From Apostichopus japonicus (Eukaryota > Echinodermata > Holothuroidea > Aspidochirotida > Stichopodidae), in NCBI RefSeq assembly GCF_037975245.1, contig NC_092569.1:10912501-10976500 (forward strand): a DNA stretch of 64,000 nt, in the 5' to 3' direction. The notes under the pieces are model-generated. The model had not been told where the DNA came from. It did not search any database and saw nothing but the letters and a program-made list of their open reading frames with translations. Within the stretch, counting starts at the first letter, position 1. Every line of letters starts with the position of its first letter. Position numbers and translations under genes: made by a program. Positions 51,842 to 64,000 of the stretch are shown here, piece after piece.

Positions 51842-53383
51842 TTTTATCTCGAAATTTAAGCTGTTAAAGAAAGTTATTAAGATCATTGTTTATGAGAAAG
51901 AAAATAAAGTAGGAAGACCTTTAATGAACTGATTTAATTTCAAAGACTCTTCATTGTAACCGACGGTATGACGGGTATTTCTTGCCCTATAGAAGTCGAG
52001 ATATCGGTGCAACTCGATCACTGGCATAATGGAACTGTTCGGGCTTAGCTGATAACAAATACGACCTCATAGACGTTTATGGTGCTGGAATGATATAGTA
52101 CCATCAAAGTACCATGTATTTACTGTACTTTATGTTGATACAAGAACCAGTTGACTTGTAAATGACAAAACATGATGATTTGAAGTTCACTCACACAGTC
52201 AGTAACTTCAGGGTTTAGTGAATTCGGTATCATGACAATTATCTCGATAGCTGTTCTGTAGCTGCTCTGTCTGCCTTAAGCACTACCGACGGCAATAGAT
52301 ATACAAAATTAACGATAATACTAATCACCATTGTAATTTGGTTATATTATTACCCACGTAATGGTATATTAAAGTGCTGATGAACTAAGGAAACATGTTT
52401 GAAATTATCACCGTTATACATTTCAAGACTTACCTTGATTTAATGATCACCTTTTCCCTTAGTCTTGCATCAACCTAGCTGGATTTTTTTCTTTCTTACG
52501 TTGTTTCGAACCAGACTAAGATGGAAAGACATGAGATTATATGCAGTAAATTGTACAATGTACAATGGATATAACGAACGGAACTTAATATACTGATTGA
52601 TACTGATGAACTGATACTGATCATTGAGAATGGACTTTGATATCACGAGAACACCCACGCTGAACTGATATATGGTTGGTATTTTATATCTATGAACAAT
52701 TAACTATAACTATATGAGAGAACGCAAACGTTGAGTCTCTACAGGACTACATGATTCCCACAGGAGAACTTATTTCTTCCATACAGGTGTTTTACTGGTC
52801 TGAGCTGTAAACTCTGCATGGAAGAAAAGTGCTTCATATTAAGAAGCAGAGACGACAAAGCCCACACTTAAATCAACAAGCGCAGCGAATGTGTCCCAAA
52901 TGTCGTCATGGCAACCGTTCAAAGAAGCCCCCTGGCCACCCTAAAAGGAAATAGTCGTCCTTGCAAGATTCAGTTGACTGATGATCGCTGCAATGAAAAG
53001 AACTAATGTATTGTTTGGAGGAATAGATGTGATGTTGTTTTTAGGGGGAAATTTGCCAGTTGGCAGGCAGTCCTGGAGGCGGTGAAGTCTGACATTCGCC
53101 TTCAGGTTGAAGGCGATTTTCGCCGTTTATCTGGGGCTGCCTTTTTGGACGGTGGTGTGCTGGGGAGGGGTGTTTTGTTTCGCTGCGTGCTGGTCGTCCT
53201 TTTGTAGTTTTTTTTAATGTTTCAGTGGGTGGTTGGGCGTTTTGTCTCTGCAGGTCGGTGGGCGTATGTACTTTTTTGGCTCGCTTGATCGAGTTTCGTT
53301 TGTAAGAATGGGATGGTTCGGTAGTGCCGTTTGGCCGTGACGTTTTGTATCCCGCGTGGCGGGTCACGTAAAAAGCACATGTA

Positions 53384-53387
<4 letters not shown>
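51842..53387. other. TRIM 5' flank and intron, otherwise anonymous
   Basis: Only the acceptor just upstream of the TRIM start codon is recognisable. The TRIM first (non-coding) exon and promoter probably lie here or further right. Confidence 0.45.

Positions 53388-53437
<50 letters not shown>
53388..53437. repeat. (TA)n microsatellite, left flank of the composite element
   Basis: About 50 bases of TA directly abutting the terminus CAGGTGCGTATCCAGG. A matching TA array (56311-56368) abuts the other terminus. Confidence 0.95.
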
Positions 53438-53440
<3 letters not shown>

Positions 53441-53879
53441 GTGCGTATCCAGGGGGGGCGTTGGGGGCGGGCGCCCCCCGGGTAAGAAAAGGAGGAGAGA
53501 AAAAAAAGGAAAAAAGAGGGGAAAAAAGAGGAGGAGGAGAGGAAGGAAGGGAAAAGAAAAAGAAGAAAGAGAGAAAAAGGAGAAAAGGAGGGAGTAAAAG
53601 AAAAACGCGAAGACACCGGGGAGAGAAAGAGGAACAGTGACATCATTACAGCGCTGAAGGGTAGCCAGTGACGGATCAATGATTTCGTAAAAGTGTGACT
53701 CACCCTACCCCTTACACCGACAACTCCATTTTTTGACGTTTCCATTTTCCTCTCTCACTAATGATCTATATATGTACTATATATGGTCTATCATAACGCG
53801 TGTGTAGAATTGTGCTATGAAACCAACTGTGGCTGGTCTCGAACTCGACCGTGTCGTCGGGGAACATGACGCATTTTGG

Positions 53880-54205
53880 GATGGGGGCGATCGCCCGCCC
53901 CCCCCTTATTCAGCATTTTTTTAAATGATATCGCTAAGTAATTTCAAAATAGAAAGTGCTTAGAGGCAACTTACAAGGCCTGGGAAGTGTCATTTCCAGC
54001 GATCTGGGAGACATTTTCGGCCAAAATTTGCTTGTACGCTTCGCGCTAACAAATGGTCCTGGGTAGTGCCATTTCCAGCGATCTGGGAGGCATTTTCGGC
54101 CAAAATTTTCTTGTACGCTTCGCGCCAACCTATGGTGGCGCTACGCTTAGATAATTTGCCTACAGGCTTCGCCCCTCCCTTGGCAAATTCCTCGCTACGC
54201 GCCTG
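53880..54205 (-). mobile_element. hAT-related segment with doubled internal module
   Basis: Read on minus from 54205: CAGGCGCGTAGCGAGGAATT, GCCAAGGGAGGGGCGAAGCC, then GCGTAGCGCCACCATAGG and TTGGCGCGAAGCG. The module's GCGAAGCGTACAAG portion is repeated once more. It ends near GGGGGCGATCGCCC. It parallels 14932-15200 closely. The far terminus and TSD were not identified. Confidence 0.65.
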
Positions 54206-54349
54206 TTCGAATTTGTAACGCAAACAGCAGATATCACATCATGTCAGTGAGCATGAAAATGGCGTTCCAGGATGAAAAGCCTCAAAACTGTCCGACCTGC
54301 CTGAAAAAATAACCAAAAATTTTCGCGCGCGAAGCGCGCGTTCAACGTG

Positions 54350-55055
54350 TTCATGTCAATATCATATCAGCATGCATCTGAAAATCAATTGCACAAAAAC
54401 TGAGAAATTTACAATCACAAGAAAGGAAATGACAGTTGGAAGAAATGTAAATATGTTGGAAGCTTGCTGGGAACCGAAGAAGACATTAACAGAAGAATTG
54501 GTATAACCAACGGTGCTTTCAACACACTGTCAAGCATTTTTAAAAGCAAAAACATAAGCCGGAAAATTAAGCTTAGGATCTTTGAGACTTTATTAAAGAG
54601 TATTTTTTTGTACAATTGCGAACTGTGGGGCACAACGAAGGATCTTGATCGCAAAATTGACACTTTTCAAAGGAGACTACTTCGAAATATTCTCAACATT
54701 AGATGGACCAATAATAATTGGTTATCAAATGATGAGCTCTACAACGAAACCAACCAAACACCTTGGTCATCGATAGTCGCACATAGAAGATTGAGATTTT
54801 TTGGTCATGTAGCAAGACTCCAAGAGGACGCTCCAGCAAAGGTTGCTCTAAGAGAAGCACTGAGACATACTGCTAAACCAGTTGGAAGGCCCGTGACTAC
54901 CTTGCTTGGAAAAATAAAGTCGCAATTCAAGGATATTAATATTAACAGTTTCGAGGAAGCAATAAACCTTGCGCAAGATCGTAAAACGTGGCGGAGGTTA
55001 ATCACTGAGCATGTCGAATAGACGAGACTCAACTTACTACTACTACTAAGCATCG
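54350..55055 (+). pseudogene. LINE reverse-transcriptase C-terminal fragment with (TAC)n tail
   Basis: Frame 54431-55021 reads NDSWKKCKYVGSLLGTEEDI, then ITNGAF, IFETLLKSIFLYNCELWG, FQRRLLRNIL, HRRLRFFGHVARL and a GRP-containing tail. This is the region after the RT catalytic domain in many animal LINEs. Just upstream, KINCTKTEKFTI continues in another frame, so there is a frameshift near 54418. 5' truncated, ending in TACTACTACTACTAA at about 55037-55050. The catalytic FADD part is missing. Confidence 0.85.
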
Positions 55056-55236
55056 GTTATTACATCGCATGCCATCATGTACCGTACGGTCCGTTCAAAT
55101 TGCGCAGTATTTCGCGGGATGCTAATGTAAACAACGACATGTCTCATGTAGATGTATAAAAAGCATGGAGGTCCAATTATGTAAACACTCTCTTTTACAT
55201 TAGTAATGGCGAATTATGGGCTGCACCCCCGCCGCG

Positions 55237-55624
55237 CAGTGGCGGAGCGTCCATACGGTCGGGGGGGGGGGGGGTGGATGCCCCCCATGACGGACTCAAA
55301 TGGACTGCTGGCGCCTTTTTTAGCTCTTTACCACTTTTTACTTATTCTAGATTATTAACTTTTTTATTGCGCTCTCATCTACTTCTTGACATTTGTCACA
55401 TTTTGTTGGTGTCATTTGGCGATGACACCTATTTATTCTTCGTTTATCTGCAAATTAGCCAGGCCCGGAAAGGGTCATTTCCGGCGATCTAGGGAGTATC
55501 TTTATTCAAAAATTTTCTGTACGCTACGCGCCAACCAGTGGTGGCGCTCCGCTTAGAAAGTGTCGAAAGCGCTCCTACAGACCATTCTCGCCACTCCTGA
55601 CCAATACCCCTAGCTCCGCCACTG
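55237..55624. mobile_element. hAT-like MITE, 388 bp, perfect 8-bp TSD
   Basis: Both ends begin CAGTGGCGGAGC. TSD CCGCCGCG is perfect at 55229-55236 and 55625-55632. It contains the shared module on minus (55455-55560). It lies within the larger composite element, which makes it a later insertion. Confidence 0.92.
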
Positions 55625-56307
55625 CCGCCGCGCCTCCTACGCCTATGTGTGTAGTGTTCGGTTTCGGAAATATCTGCTATTTTTTCATTTCCTTCAACCA
55701 AGTTTTATAATAGCCGTTATAAGAGGTTTTAATGTTTGTACACCAATAAATTAACTGTGTCTGAATTTTCGAAAATTTCTGACCAACATTCTGCATCACA
55801 CTTCCCTCTACTCGTGCAATTTTGACCGGTCTGTTAGGGGTTGAAGGAAGTTTTTCTATATTGGTTGTCCATAGATGAAATTTTGTACAACATTATGGGT
55901 ATGTTTGGAAGTGAGTTTATTCACGAGAAATGTGAATTTTCAAATTCTGAACAAATATGGGGCTTAAAACCTTGAAAAGTGGGGCTGACGGGTATTGTGG
56001 GCCGCGACGTAGAATCACCTACAAAAGCAAAGACCCACAGGAGATGCCATCAGGTCGAACATGATGTGTGCCGGGTTGACAAACTTCAAAAAGGTTATGG
56101 ATGGAAAAAAAACTATTAGGAAATACCTGGTTCTCAGGCAAAAAGTGTACATCTGGTTGGTCATTTCAAGCCCGAGAAGTGCCGTTTCCGGTGATCTGGG
56201 GGGGTCTCAAAACAAGAAATTTTCTTGTACGCTGCGCGCCAACCGATGGTGGCGCTCCGCTTAGATAGTAATTCGCGCCCCCGGGTTTGAAAATCCTGGA
56301 TACGCGC

Positions 56308-56310
<3 letters not shown>

Positions 56311-56368
<58 letters not shown>
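56311..56368. repeat. (TA)n microsatellite, right flank of the composite element
   Basis: TA repeat abutting the right terminus at 56310. Confidence 0.95.
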
Positions 56369-56372
<4 letters not shown>

Positions 56373-56774
56373 TGGTTGTGTTTATGTATTAAAAAACATG
56401 TATAATAGATTTAAAAGAACAGTTGATTTTATTAACTCGGTGAAACAAATTACCTATTCAAACAACTTTTTCTATTTCTAATTTTGATCTTTTGTTGATT
56501 GAAAAGCTGAGATGTCAAATTTTCGAAGATCTCGAAATTATTGAATACCATTCCCCAAAAATTGTAAACTATATTTCGGTATCAGTTATGGTAAATACAA
56601 CTTGGTGTTACAAATATTGCAGTGATGATAAATACACAGTGTTATCTTCAATTTTGAAAGTTGACCAAATGAACTTTGATTTGAAAAAATAACGGAATTG
56701 TTAAATCTTCGTCTGCAGTCCACAGCCTGAAGACATCTCACCCAACCAGACCAAAACTTTTTCGAGAAACTTAC

Positions 56775-56855
56775 CGTTATTAATGCAAGGACATTCCATC
56801 CCATCAACAATGTGAAAAGGTTGACGCAGAAAAGTTCCCTTCTTTGGTACTCCAT
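56775..56855 (-). CDS. possible first coding exon of a membrane or secreted protein
   Basis: Minus strand: 27 codons, MEYQRRELF then CVNLFTLLMGWNVLALIT, ending at a strong GTAAGT donor in phase 0. The hydrophobic segment after a short charged start looks like a signal anchor or signal peptide. No following exon was found; the composite mobile element lies directly downstream. Not recognised, and it could be chance. Confidence 0.22.
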
Positions 56856-56869
56856 CTTGCGAGCCCTGT

Positions 56870-57800
56870 GCTTGCGAATGATAACTGAGATTATCTTCAG
56901 GAATTATCTTCGCCGTTTCACCTCAAATGCGGAAATTCTCAAAAAATAAGTACCGAAGACGATTGTTGAAACTTTAAATGGACTTTATCGTATTGCATGA
57001 CGTTTGTGACTAGTGGACCATCACATCTTGACAAGTCCCTTATTGTCTTCCGTTAGGATGTAAGTAAATCGAAGCTACGAAATGTCATGGAGTGACATGA
57101 TTGGATGTGACACGGTTCCAATGCGCAAGTCTGCAAGCGGCTGATGTCATTTTAAACGAGGAAGTAAATGAAGCTTTTTGGAGACACTAGTTGACTATTC
57201 CAGCAAAGTTTCGAAAAAGACGCCAACAAAAGCGTCAATTTCTTTAATATTGTTTAAATCACACGCACAGCAGGTATATCCAACTGTGCACATTGCCATT
57301 GGCTGTGAGACATGGGTGGGCGAATCCCCTGCAGCATTTCTGATAGTTCTTGACCTTCCGGCGAGCGAAAAAATACATTCATGTCATTCGTAGGAATTCA
57401 AATTGTCTTGAATAAGAAGTACCAAGCAACTGCACCATTTTAAGATATATCATGATTCCTTGTAGCAAATTTGAAGAACACAAAATGAATATTCGAAAAA
57501 TTACATATTTCCTTCAACTTTGACCTTGCTTTTCTTCTTTTTGTTTGGCAAATGTATGAGCTGCAAGAAAAACTACGTTACGACCTTACCCCGTCCTCCT
57601 CTTGTTCTTACTCCTCTTGAGCTGTGCTGACTTGCAACTGCCTCCTTCATCAAATGAGTTTGAAGTTAACGGTTGCACCTGAACATGTTTTCGAATCAAT
57701 ATTCGGGTGGAGGATAAGGAAGAGGTGGAGGAGCCAGATGAAATTGTTAGTCTAATTGTAAGATAAATTGAAAAAAAAAATTATATGAAGTCATACTCAC
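56870..57800. other. anonymous DNA
   Basis: No supported gene or repeat. Confidence 0.45.
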
Positions 57801-57804
57801 TCAC

Positions 57805-58190
57805 TCATCTATATCATAGCTGTATTCCTCCCCAACACCAATCCTCACCCCGCTCTGCCACATCACCCCATGAACCCCCCCATCTCAATTAAAGATTCTG
57901 GTGGGGAAGTTGCAGTTTGTTTTAACCCATCCCACTCATTAATAGGCATGATCTCACGAAGTAAAAATAACGTTATTCACCTACTATTTGTACCTCAACT
58001 ATATCCTAGCTGTATTCCTACCCCACAACCATCCTCACCCGCTTCCACACCACCCCATGAAAAAAAACCCATCTCATTGAAAGATTATGGTGGGGAAGTT
58101 TCAGTTTGTTTAACCCCTCCCACCCATTAATACGCATAATTATGAATAAGTAGAAACAATGTCATTCACCTACTCATTAGGTACTTATCA
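57805..58190. repeat. tandem duplication, ~190-bp unit, two copies
   Basis: Both copies run CTGTATTCCT, CATCCTCACC, CACCCCATGAA, CCCATCTCA, GATT(C/A)TGGTGGGGAAGTT, CAGTTTGTTT, ATTAATA and ATTCACCTACT. They differ by scattered changes. Confidence 0.9.
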
Positions 58191-58199
58191 CTGTACCTA

Positions 58200-61100
58200 A
58201 AATTGTTACAATATCCGTAGTAGACATCTTGTGTGTGCTTTGGTCATTTAGGGGCCGTTTCAATTTGGATATTACCTGGTATGTCTGTGAAAACCCATTG
58301 TAAATTTCCACTTGAAGGTTATCGGAAATACTACCAAATATACAAGAATGTAAGAAAGTGGTCCCTGATTAGTAAAATTTCAAGGATCATTTATTGTCAC
58401 TCTAAAAGTACATATTCACACTGAGATATTAAATTGTCTATTTTATAATCCACAATGACAGGGAATTATTTGGAGGATCAGAGTAACTCTCACAGAGTCT
58501 TTTTAAAAGCTTTGTAGCATGCTAAACTTTGGGGCCCGATACGGATGTCTTTGGACACTGTGAAAGAAACTACCTGGCAAGGTAATTTGTTGCAGAATAT
58601 GGAAATTAATACTCTGTTAGTGATACAGATAAAGAGTTTTGTGCATTTAAAATTACTATTGACTTAAATTTTGGCCAGGTTTTGCTGTACCATTAACTTA
58701 ACTATCAATTTGAGTAGTTATAGGGTTTTAAAACTTACTACTAGCTCAGAGATTCAAACGATACATCGACCAGCGGGAAAAGGTGAATGAGTCGATTGCT
58801 TTTTTCCATTTTGAGCGGTTTATCAGTAAACATGATCTGTTTTCAGCTTACCCTCTTCACACTTACAACAACGATGACTAGAATTGCCAAACTGCAGCAG
58901 GAAATGTGTACTTTAAGCTACGGCTTATGCGCATGATCAATATGATGAAAGATTACCAAGTGTATATGTAATAAGTGGTTGCCATCTTATTATCACAGTA
59001 AGGCATACATTAATTGATGTATGCTTTAGAAAGATATTTGCCTGCGGAAATGTGTATAATAATGGAGTTTTTTTAAACGTTGGAACATTGATGAGCAAGT
59101 TTAGCTGATTGGATAATCGATTTAAGCGTTACGAATGTATGACGTGACTGACGAGTCGAAATACTATTTAAATTTTATTAAGGTAATAATATCTACCTGG
59201 TTTCGGTTTTATTGGTCGAACGTTTCAACACTTTTACATCTAAGAGAGTATTTTGTGTAAGTTTTTGCCTGTTCTTCTCAATTTTTTCTTGTGTGAAGTG
59301 TCATGTGTGAGGTGTGAGGTGTAACCGGTCAGTTTTGTAGAGAAAACAGTACTAATGAACTTTCGGTTTTACTTTGTTTTGTTTCTCATATTTGTTTGTT
59401 ATTTTCTACTTATATCTGCGTGATTTCAAGGATTCAAGATCTCTTCTAAACTTACCTCTACAATTTTTTATCTCTACTTCCAGTCTTTGCACTTTACGTT
59501 GTCTCTTTCTTTGCTGCGTATCTCTGATCTAAACCAGAACGCCGAATTGCTAAAACAAAATCACATAAATAACGAAATCAAAACTAAAATTCTGTGTTTG
59601 GTCTTAACTTAAATAGCAGAATTTGTTTTCAGAGACATATGCTCTTTAAAGGACTAAAACAAGTTTGTGCATATGAACTTTTAACAATTTGTTGTGCATT
59701 AAACGTAAAAGGTGTGGTTTATACTATCTATATCGTTTTCCTTTGTCTCCACCTACCCCCCCTCCCCCCACACACACACTTATCACCCTCACCTTCTCAC
59801 ACACTCTCTCGCGCGAACTCACACACTTGTCCACACTTACCTCTCGCCAACTCCACACTCTCAAACCTCCACATTTATGTTATGTTGAAATATGAAGGTC
59901 TGATTTAATTTTCAGTCTGCCGTCTTTAAGTTATTAAATTTACCATTCGATACATCTATTTCACTGAACAGGATAGTACGTGAAAATACATGTTATTCAA
60001 GACTTAGAGTTATCAATATTTATGTCTCTGAAATTTGTTTACTTGTTTTTGTCTCTTCGTACCTTTTTTTCGGTCAATGATTTCTCACTCACTAATGGCG
60101 AATTGTTTCCTGCTTAACATATATAACGACTATTTGTACACTTTACGTGGTATAAACGGCTTAGCTTTTTTAGTACAAGTATATCGGTCTTAAAGACATC
60201 CCAGATAATTCTTTTTGTTTTGATTATATATTGTCATATCGGACTTGGAAGCCAATCAAGAAGCAATTCCCCACAATGCCCTAATTGCAGCAACACATCG
60301 TTTATTGAATGCAGATTATGTAGCGTTGTAGAATGTTTATTCTTTGGTAGACTTGATCACTTATATGATTACGGACGCGTTGGCCATTCATAGCACCATC
60401 ATTATAAATGATTTCTTAGGTAAGAAAGCCCAAAGATTGGGTCAATTATTCCAAACCACTTCATTCACCAAAGAACTAGAGTATTCATAAGTTGCACAGC
60501 AAAGGCATAAAGTGGTCTTATTATTAGTTAATCGCCCAACCTGTTTATGACAACATAGTCTGCAACGGTGTGAGTCATAGATTTTAGCAGACGATTATCT
60601 CCCATACTTGGTTCGATCATGTTCAAAGAGAGAAAACTATCTCGCTCCATACTTCTTATTACACCTCAGGGGACTGTACTATTATTTATACTCACAATAG
60701 GTAAGGTTTCAAAGAAGGTATCTGTATAGATTTACCTCCCGGTTAAGAGTCTGTAACGCATCTTTTCACACTGGAAGAATAAATGACTTTCATATACATA
60801 CGGAAGGTTTGAAGTATTTCTTGTGATACTTTATCTGTTGAATAGGTTCTTTGTGAAACATACAATTTAAATTTATTTGGTCCTAAGCAGACAAATACAA
60901 CTAAAAATTCGACTTAAAATAGAATTTCAGATGACAAATATATCGAAAATGCTCGAGATATTGAATTTATTTGCTCTAACTGTCATGGTAACTACAAAGA
61001 TAAAGACTACATTATTTCAAAACGTTTCCCTCTTCAATAGTTAGTAATATACAGCCAGACAGAAAACTCTCTGATTTGTATATTTATCATGTTCAAGTCA

Positions 61101-62480
61101 CCAGAAGCAAATGAAGCATCATATCTATTATATGTCAATGTGTTATTATTTTCACATGAAGTACTCCACTGACACAAAATATATTAACAGATATTTTAGA
61201 AGACAATTATTACAAATGTGCTTATTCTTCCTGTTTATTAATATAATAGTTATACTATGAAGACCCCCCCCCCCCGACTGACGTTGATGTAACCCCATGA
61301 ACCATTGTCAATGAAAGCCCATAAATACACACCGCATAATTTCATCATATGCATATCCGTGTTGAAAAATCTACTGATGTGGATAAGTGACGTTTATCAC
61401 CAAAGTCATAATGTTGAAGGGTATTTTATCAGTATAATATGTCAATTAACACGATAGGCAACATTGGTTATTTCCAGCTGCATGGTCAGTCTCCTCCTCT
61501 GTAGGCTATAGGTTAATTAACGTGGTTCAGTATTTTGTAGCTTCACCTTAGAGGAAATCATTATCAACGTTTACATCAGAAGAGAGCAGGTCACCGAACA
61601 CTCCAATTCTCTCCATTTTCAAGATGATCAGAAAATTGTGCAACGTTTTTGAAGTTTTGCTTTTCTTTTGGACAACAGGCTGCCTCTTTTCACAACGAGT
61701 GGTGAGTTTTAGAACTTTGATATTTTGATACTTTGTTATTACCGCTCCCATTATTTAATCCAATTAGCTTGACGTGTTATTTAGCTGCAGTTAATTTTTA
61801 AAGCTTCAGTCACCATGGTAGAGTATACCAATTTATGTAAGTAACTTTTTCCCTTTCCAGCAGTAAAAAGTGATGTTGTTGTATTTCTAATTAAACCTTC
61901 TTAGGTTTTAAAATTTGTAATTATTAATCCATGCACTGGATAATAATTTGAGCAGAATTATTCAGGCCCGTACTTTTTATTTTAAATGCATTATTACCTT
62001 AAGTTCGTGAAAAACTATGAAAACTAGAAAAAAATACAAATAATGAATTACACTTGTCAACAGTTATTATCATTTTAAGGCAAATATGTCATTTATATTA
62101 TATTTATATTTCATTGACTCCTCTAGATCAAAGTCAAACACTTTCATTTTATAGAAATTAATAGTGAATATTCTTCTCAACATTGTGTATAGAATCAATA
62201 TCAACTGTTAAAGAATGTGAGTTTCAAATATTGGAACGTTTATGTTTATTTTTTTGGCATAACTAAACACAACAAGACTAGTTTTCCGTCCGAATGTAAA
62301 TTCAAAATATTATTAATACATCGCTTCGAAAAAATAAGTGTAATTTAACAACTCTCAACAAGATTTCAGTGATTGAATATTATTACATTTAAAAAGCGAT
62401 TGACGAATACTCAAACAAAAAACTTAAATTTACAGATGAAATAGTAGTTTCCCAAATTTATGAAAATGAAAGTAAAAATC
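58200..62480. other. anonymous AT-rich DNA
   Basis: No convincing exon on either strand. Includes a CA/CT-rich stretch at 59748-59870, a small palindrome at 59000-59032 (GCATACATTAATTGATGTATGC) and C-runs at 61265-61278. Confidence 0.45.
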
Positions 62481-62519
62481 TAAATAAAGTGACAATTTTT
62501 CATAATTGTGCCAGTTTTA

Positions 62520-63890
62520 ATACCTCGAAATAAAAATCGGAAAAGTCAAACAAGAAAAACTTGTTTTGCATTAACAAGTAGTTTGTTTATTATGTTACCA
62601 AAGCATTTAATTTCCTTTACAAATATTATATGTTTGTCGTCTTTATTCAAGTTTACAAAACTGTTTTTCAATAAATCGTGTTTTATCTCCAAACTGTAAA
62701 ACATCCTAGTCGATAGTAATTTTGCCGTAATGTTTAGCGTTCAACCATATTTAAAAGAGAATGAAAAAAAAAAACAGTTATATGAAAAACGTCTAACAAA
62801 ATTATTGAAAATAGCAAGCTATTGCATCTCCCGATATATAACAGTGGTATTCACACAAACTATATTAAATGTTTTATTCAATATCATTTACGATCGTGGA
62901 ACTAAGCAAAACAATCATAAGTTAAATTATATCATTGACTCAAACTGTAATCTCTATTTTACTTAAATTTAATAAGTATACGCTTTCAGCCATTTAATTT
63001 TATTAACAACTTTCACTTCTAAATAATACGCCAACGATCAAAAGCTATCACATCTCATCATCTTACTATTGTGTTCCTTGCCTCATGCTTCTCTTTCAAA
63101 ATTTTCGGAACATGGGAACCTTAGATCCAAATTAAATTAGTGACGTTATACCTAGATCTGCTAGTTAAAGTGTGATATACCTGCGTCAACTCATTCAAAT
63201 ATGAAGAACGTTATATAACTAGAATTTCTATTCATGAAATATGCTGCCTTCTAAGATTACAATTGAAAAAAGTCGGAAAAGTCAAACAAGGAACAATGTA
63301 TCTGGGCATTGACAATTTTATTATTTAGAATAATATCAATTGCATTTAATTTCAGTGTTACCAAATCTTATATGTGTAGCGTCTTAGTTATCAATTTTTT
63401 CTTCTTCAAGTTTAAAAAACTGACCTTTATTAAATCTTATTTCATCTCCAAACTGTATTATGTCACTCTCTTTCTAAATTTATTCGTTTAAACGATAAAT
63501 CGTAAAATAATATTTTGGCGAAACAACCTAGTCGATTAAAGTAATTTTGCCGTCATGTTTAGCGCTAACTAAAAATTTATTCAAGCATATTTAAAAGAGA
63601 ATAAAACAATGCAAAATTTTATAGTAAGGTGTCAAACATATTACTTGAAAATAGTTTATAGTGTTAGTCACACAACGTTTTTAAATGTGTTACTTAATAT
63701 AATTTCCGATCGTGGAGCTTAGCAAAATAATCATATGTTAAATTATATCCTGACTCAAGCTGTAATTCTTCATAAATGTAATTAGTATACGCTTTAAGCC
63801 ATTTAATTTAGTAACAACTTCCAGTTCTAAATAATATGCCAATGATCAAAAGCTATCACCTATCATCATCTTACTATTATGTTTCTTAAC
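62520..63890. repeat. tandem segmental duplication, unit about 0.75-0.8 kb, two diverged copies
   Basis: Copy 1 about 62520-63090, copy 2 about 63255-63890. Shared ordered blocks: CGGAAAAGTCAAACAAG, ATCTCCAAACTGTA, CCTAGTCGAT, AATTTTGCCGT, ATGTTTAGCG, CATATTTAAAAGAGAAT, GATCGTGGA, TAAATTATATC, AGTATACGCTTT, CCATTTAATTT, GATCAAAAGCTATCAC and CATCATCTTACTATT. Divergence and indels are considerable, so the duplication is old. Confidence 0.88.
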
Positions 63891-64000
63891 TCTTTCCAAA
63901 CTTTCTTTATCGGAATAAAAAGTTAACTTTGTCTCTGTTTCTTTACATCAAAATTTAATTGAAAGCAGTTTCTTGTTTTTAAAAAGTAAAGCAATCCAAT

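Larger units (their letters stand above)
53438..56310. mobile_element. composite hAT-like element, 2.87 kb, inserted in a TA array
   Basis: Left end CAGGTGCGTATCCAGG, right end on the opposite strand CAGGCGCGTATCCAGG (15 of 16). TA repeats on both sides make the TSD ambiguous but fit insertion into a (TA)n array. Contents, left to right: a purine-rich GAAAAGAGG stretch, a block of the shared module on the minus strand (53975-54150, two partial copies), a LINE fragment, a complete 388-bp hAT MITE, and 55690-56300, which is the inverted counterpart of 14035-14640. The parts may come from several insertions. Confidence 0.7.

Noticed and set aside
51842-51886. Upstream Met (51886) as the TRIM start
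   Set aside because: It would read through a well-formed acceptor (tttctttaacag); the Met at 51841 directly precedes the RING, as usual in TRIMs.

Overview
The window is eukaryotic: AT-rich DNA with small coding exons bounded by GT/AG splice sites, long repeat-laden introns, and animal gene families. A Src-family kinase, NSMCE1, TMEM14, a secreted TIL-EGF-fibrinogen protein and an RBCC/TRIM protein together point to a marine invertebrate deuterostome. I infer an echinoderm, possibly a sea cucumber, but nothing here proves the species.

Layout. 1-6,209 (+): the last three coding exons of a Src42A/STK-like tyrosine kinase, whose introns hold a CR1/Rex-like LINE tail and a GATGAATAA minisatellite. 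8.9-11.6 kb: TA microsatellites, a 21-bp minisatellite and a SINE. 13.5-15.3 kb: an unrecognised ORF next to a 1.2-kb hAT-like element. 15,838-19,849 (+): TMEM14, four exons, with a hAT element in intron 2. 21.6-22.2 kb: a 46-bp satellite with a palindromic core. 24.7-25.7 kb: a DIRS-like gag fragment. 26,094-31,526 (-): NSMCE1. 33.0 kb: a U2-snRNA-headed repeat. 34,567-45,505 (+): a fibrinogen-related protein (signal peptide, Thr/Glu repeat, TIL, EGF, fibrinogen C domain) whose introns contain SINEs, a second U2-headed repeat, minisatellites and nested hAT elements. 47.0-48.2 kb: a 38-bp satellite. 49,644-51,841 (-): a TRIM gene with one frameshift in an A6 run. 53.4-56.3 kb: a composite hAT-like element containing a LINE fragment and another hAT element. 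56.4-64 kb: AT-rich, mostly unannotatable, with two tandem duplications and one possible first exon.

The four complete or near-complete genes are unrelated housekeeping, genome-maintenance and immune-type genes and do not form a pathway. The most informative structure is in the repeats: at least six non-autonomous hAT-like elements with readable terminal inverted repeats and 8-bp target duplications, several sharing a ~100-bp internal module; a tRNA-derived SINE with (TA)n tails; and two copies of a repeat whose 5' end is U2 snRNA. Exon boundaries are hand-read from splice consensus, reading frame and family similarity, without alignments.
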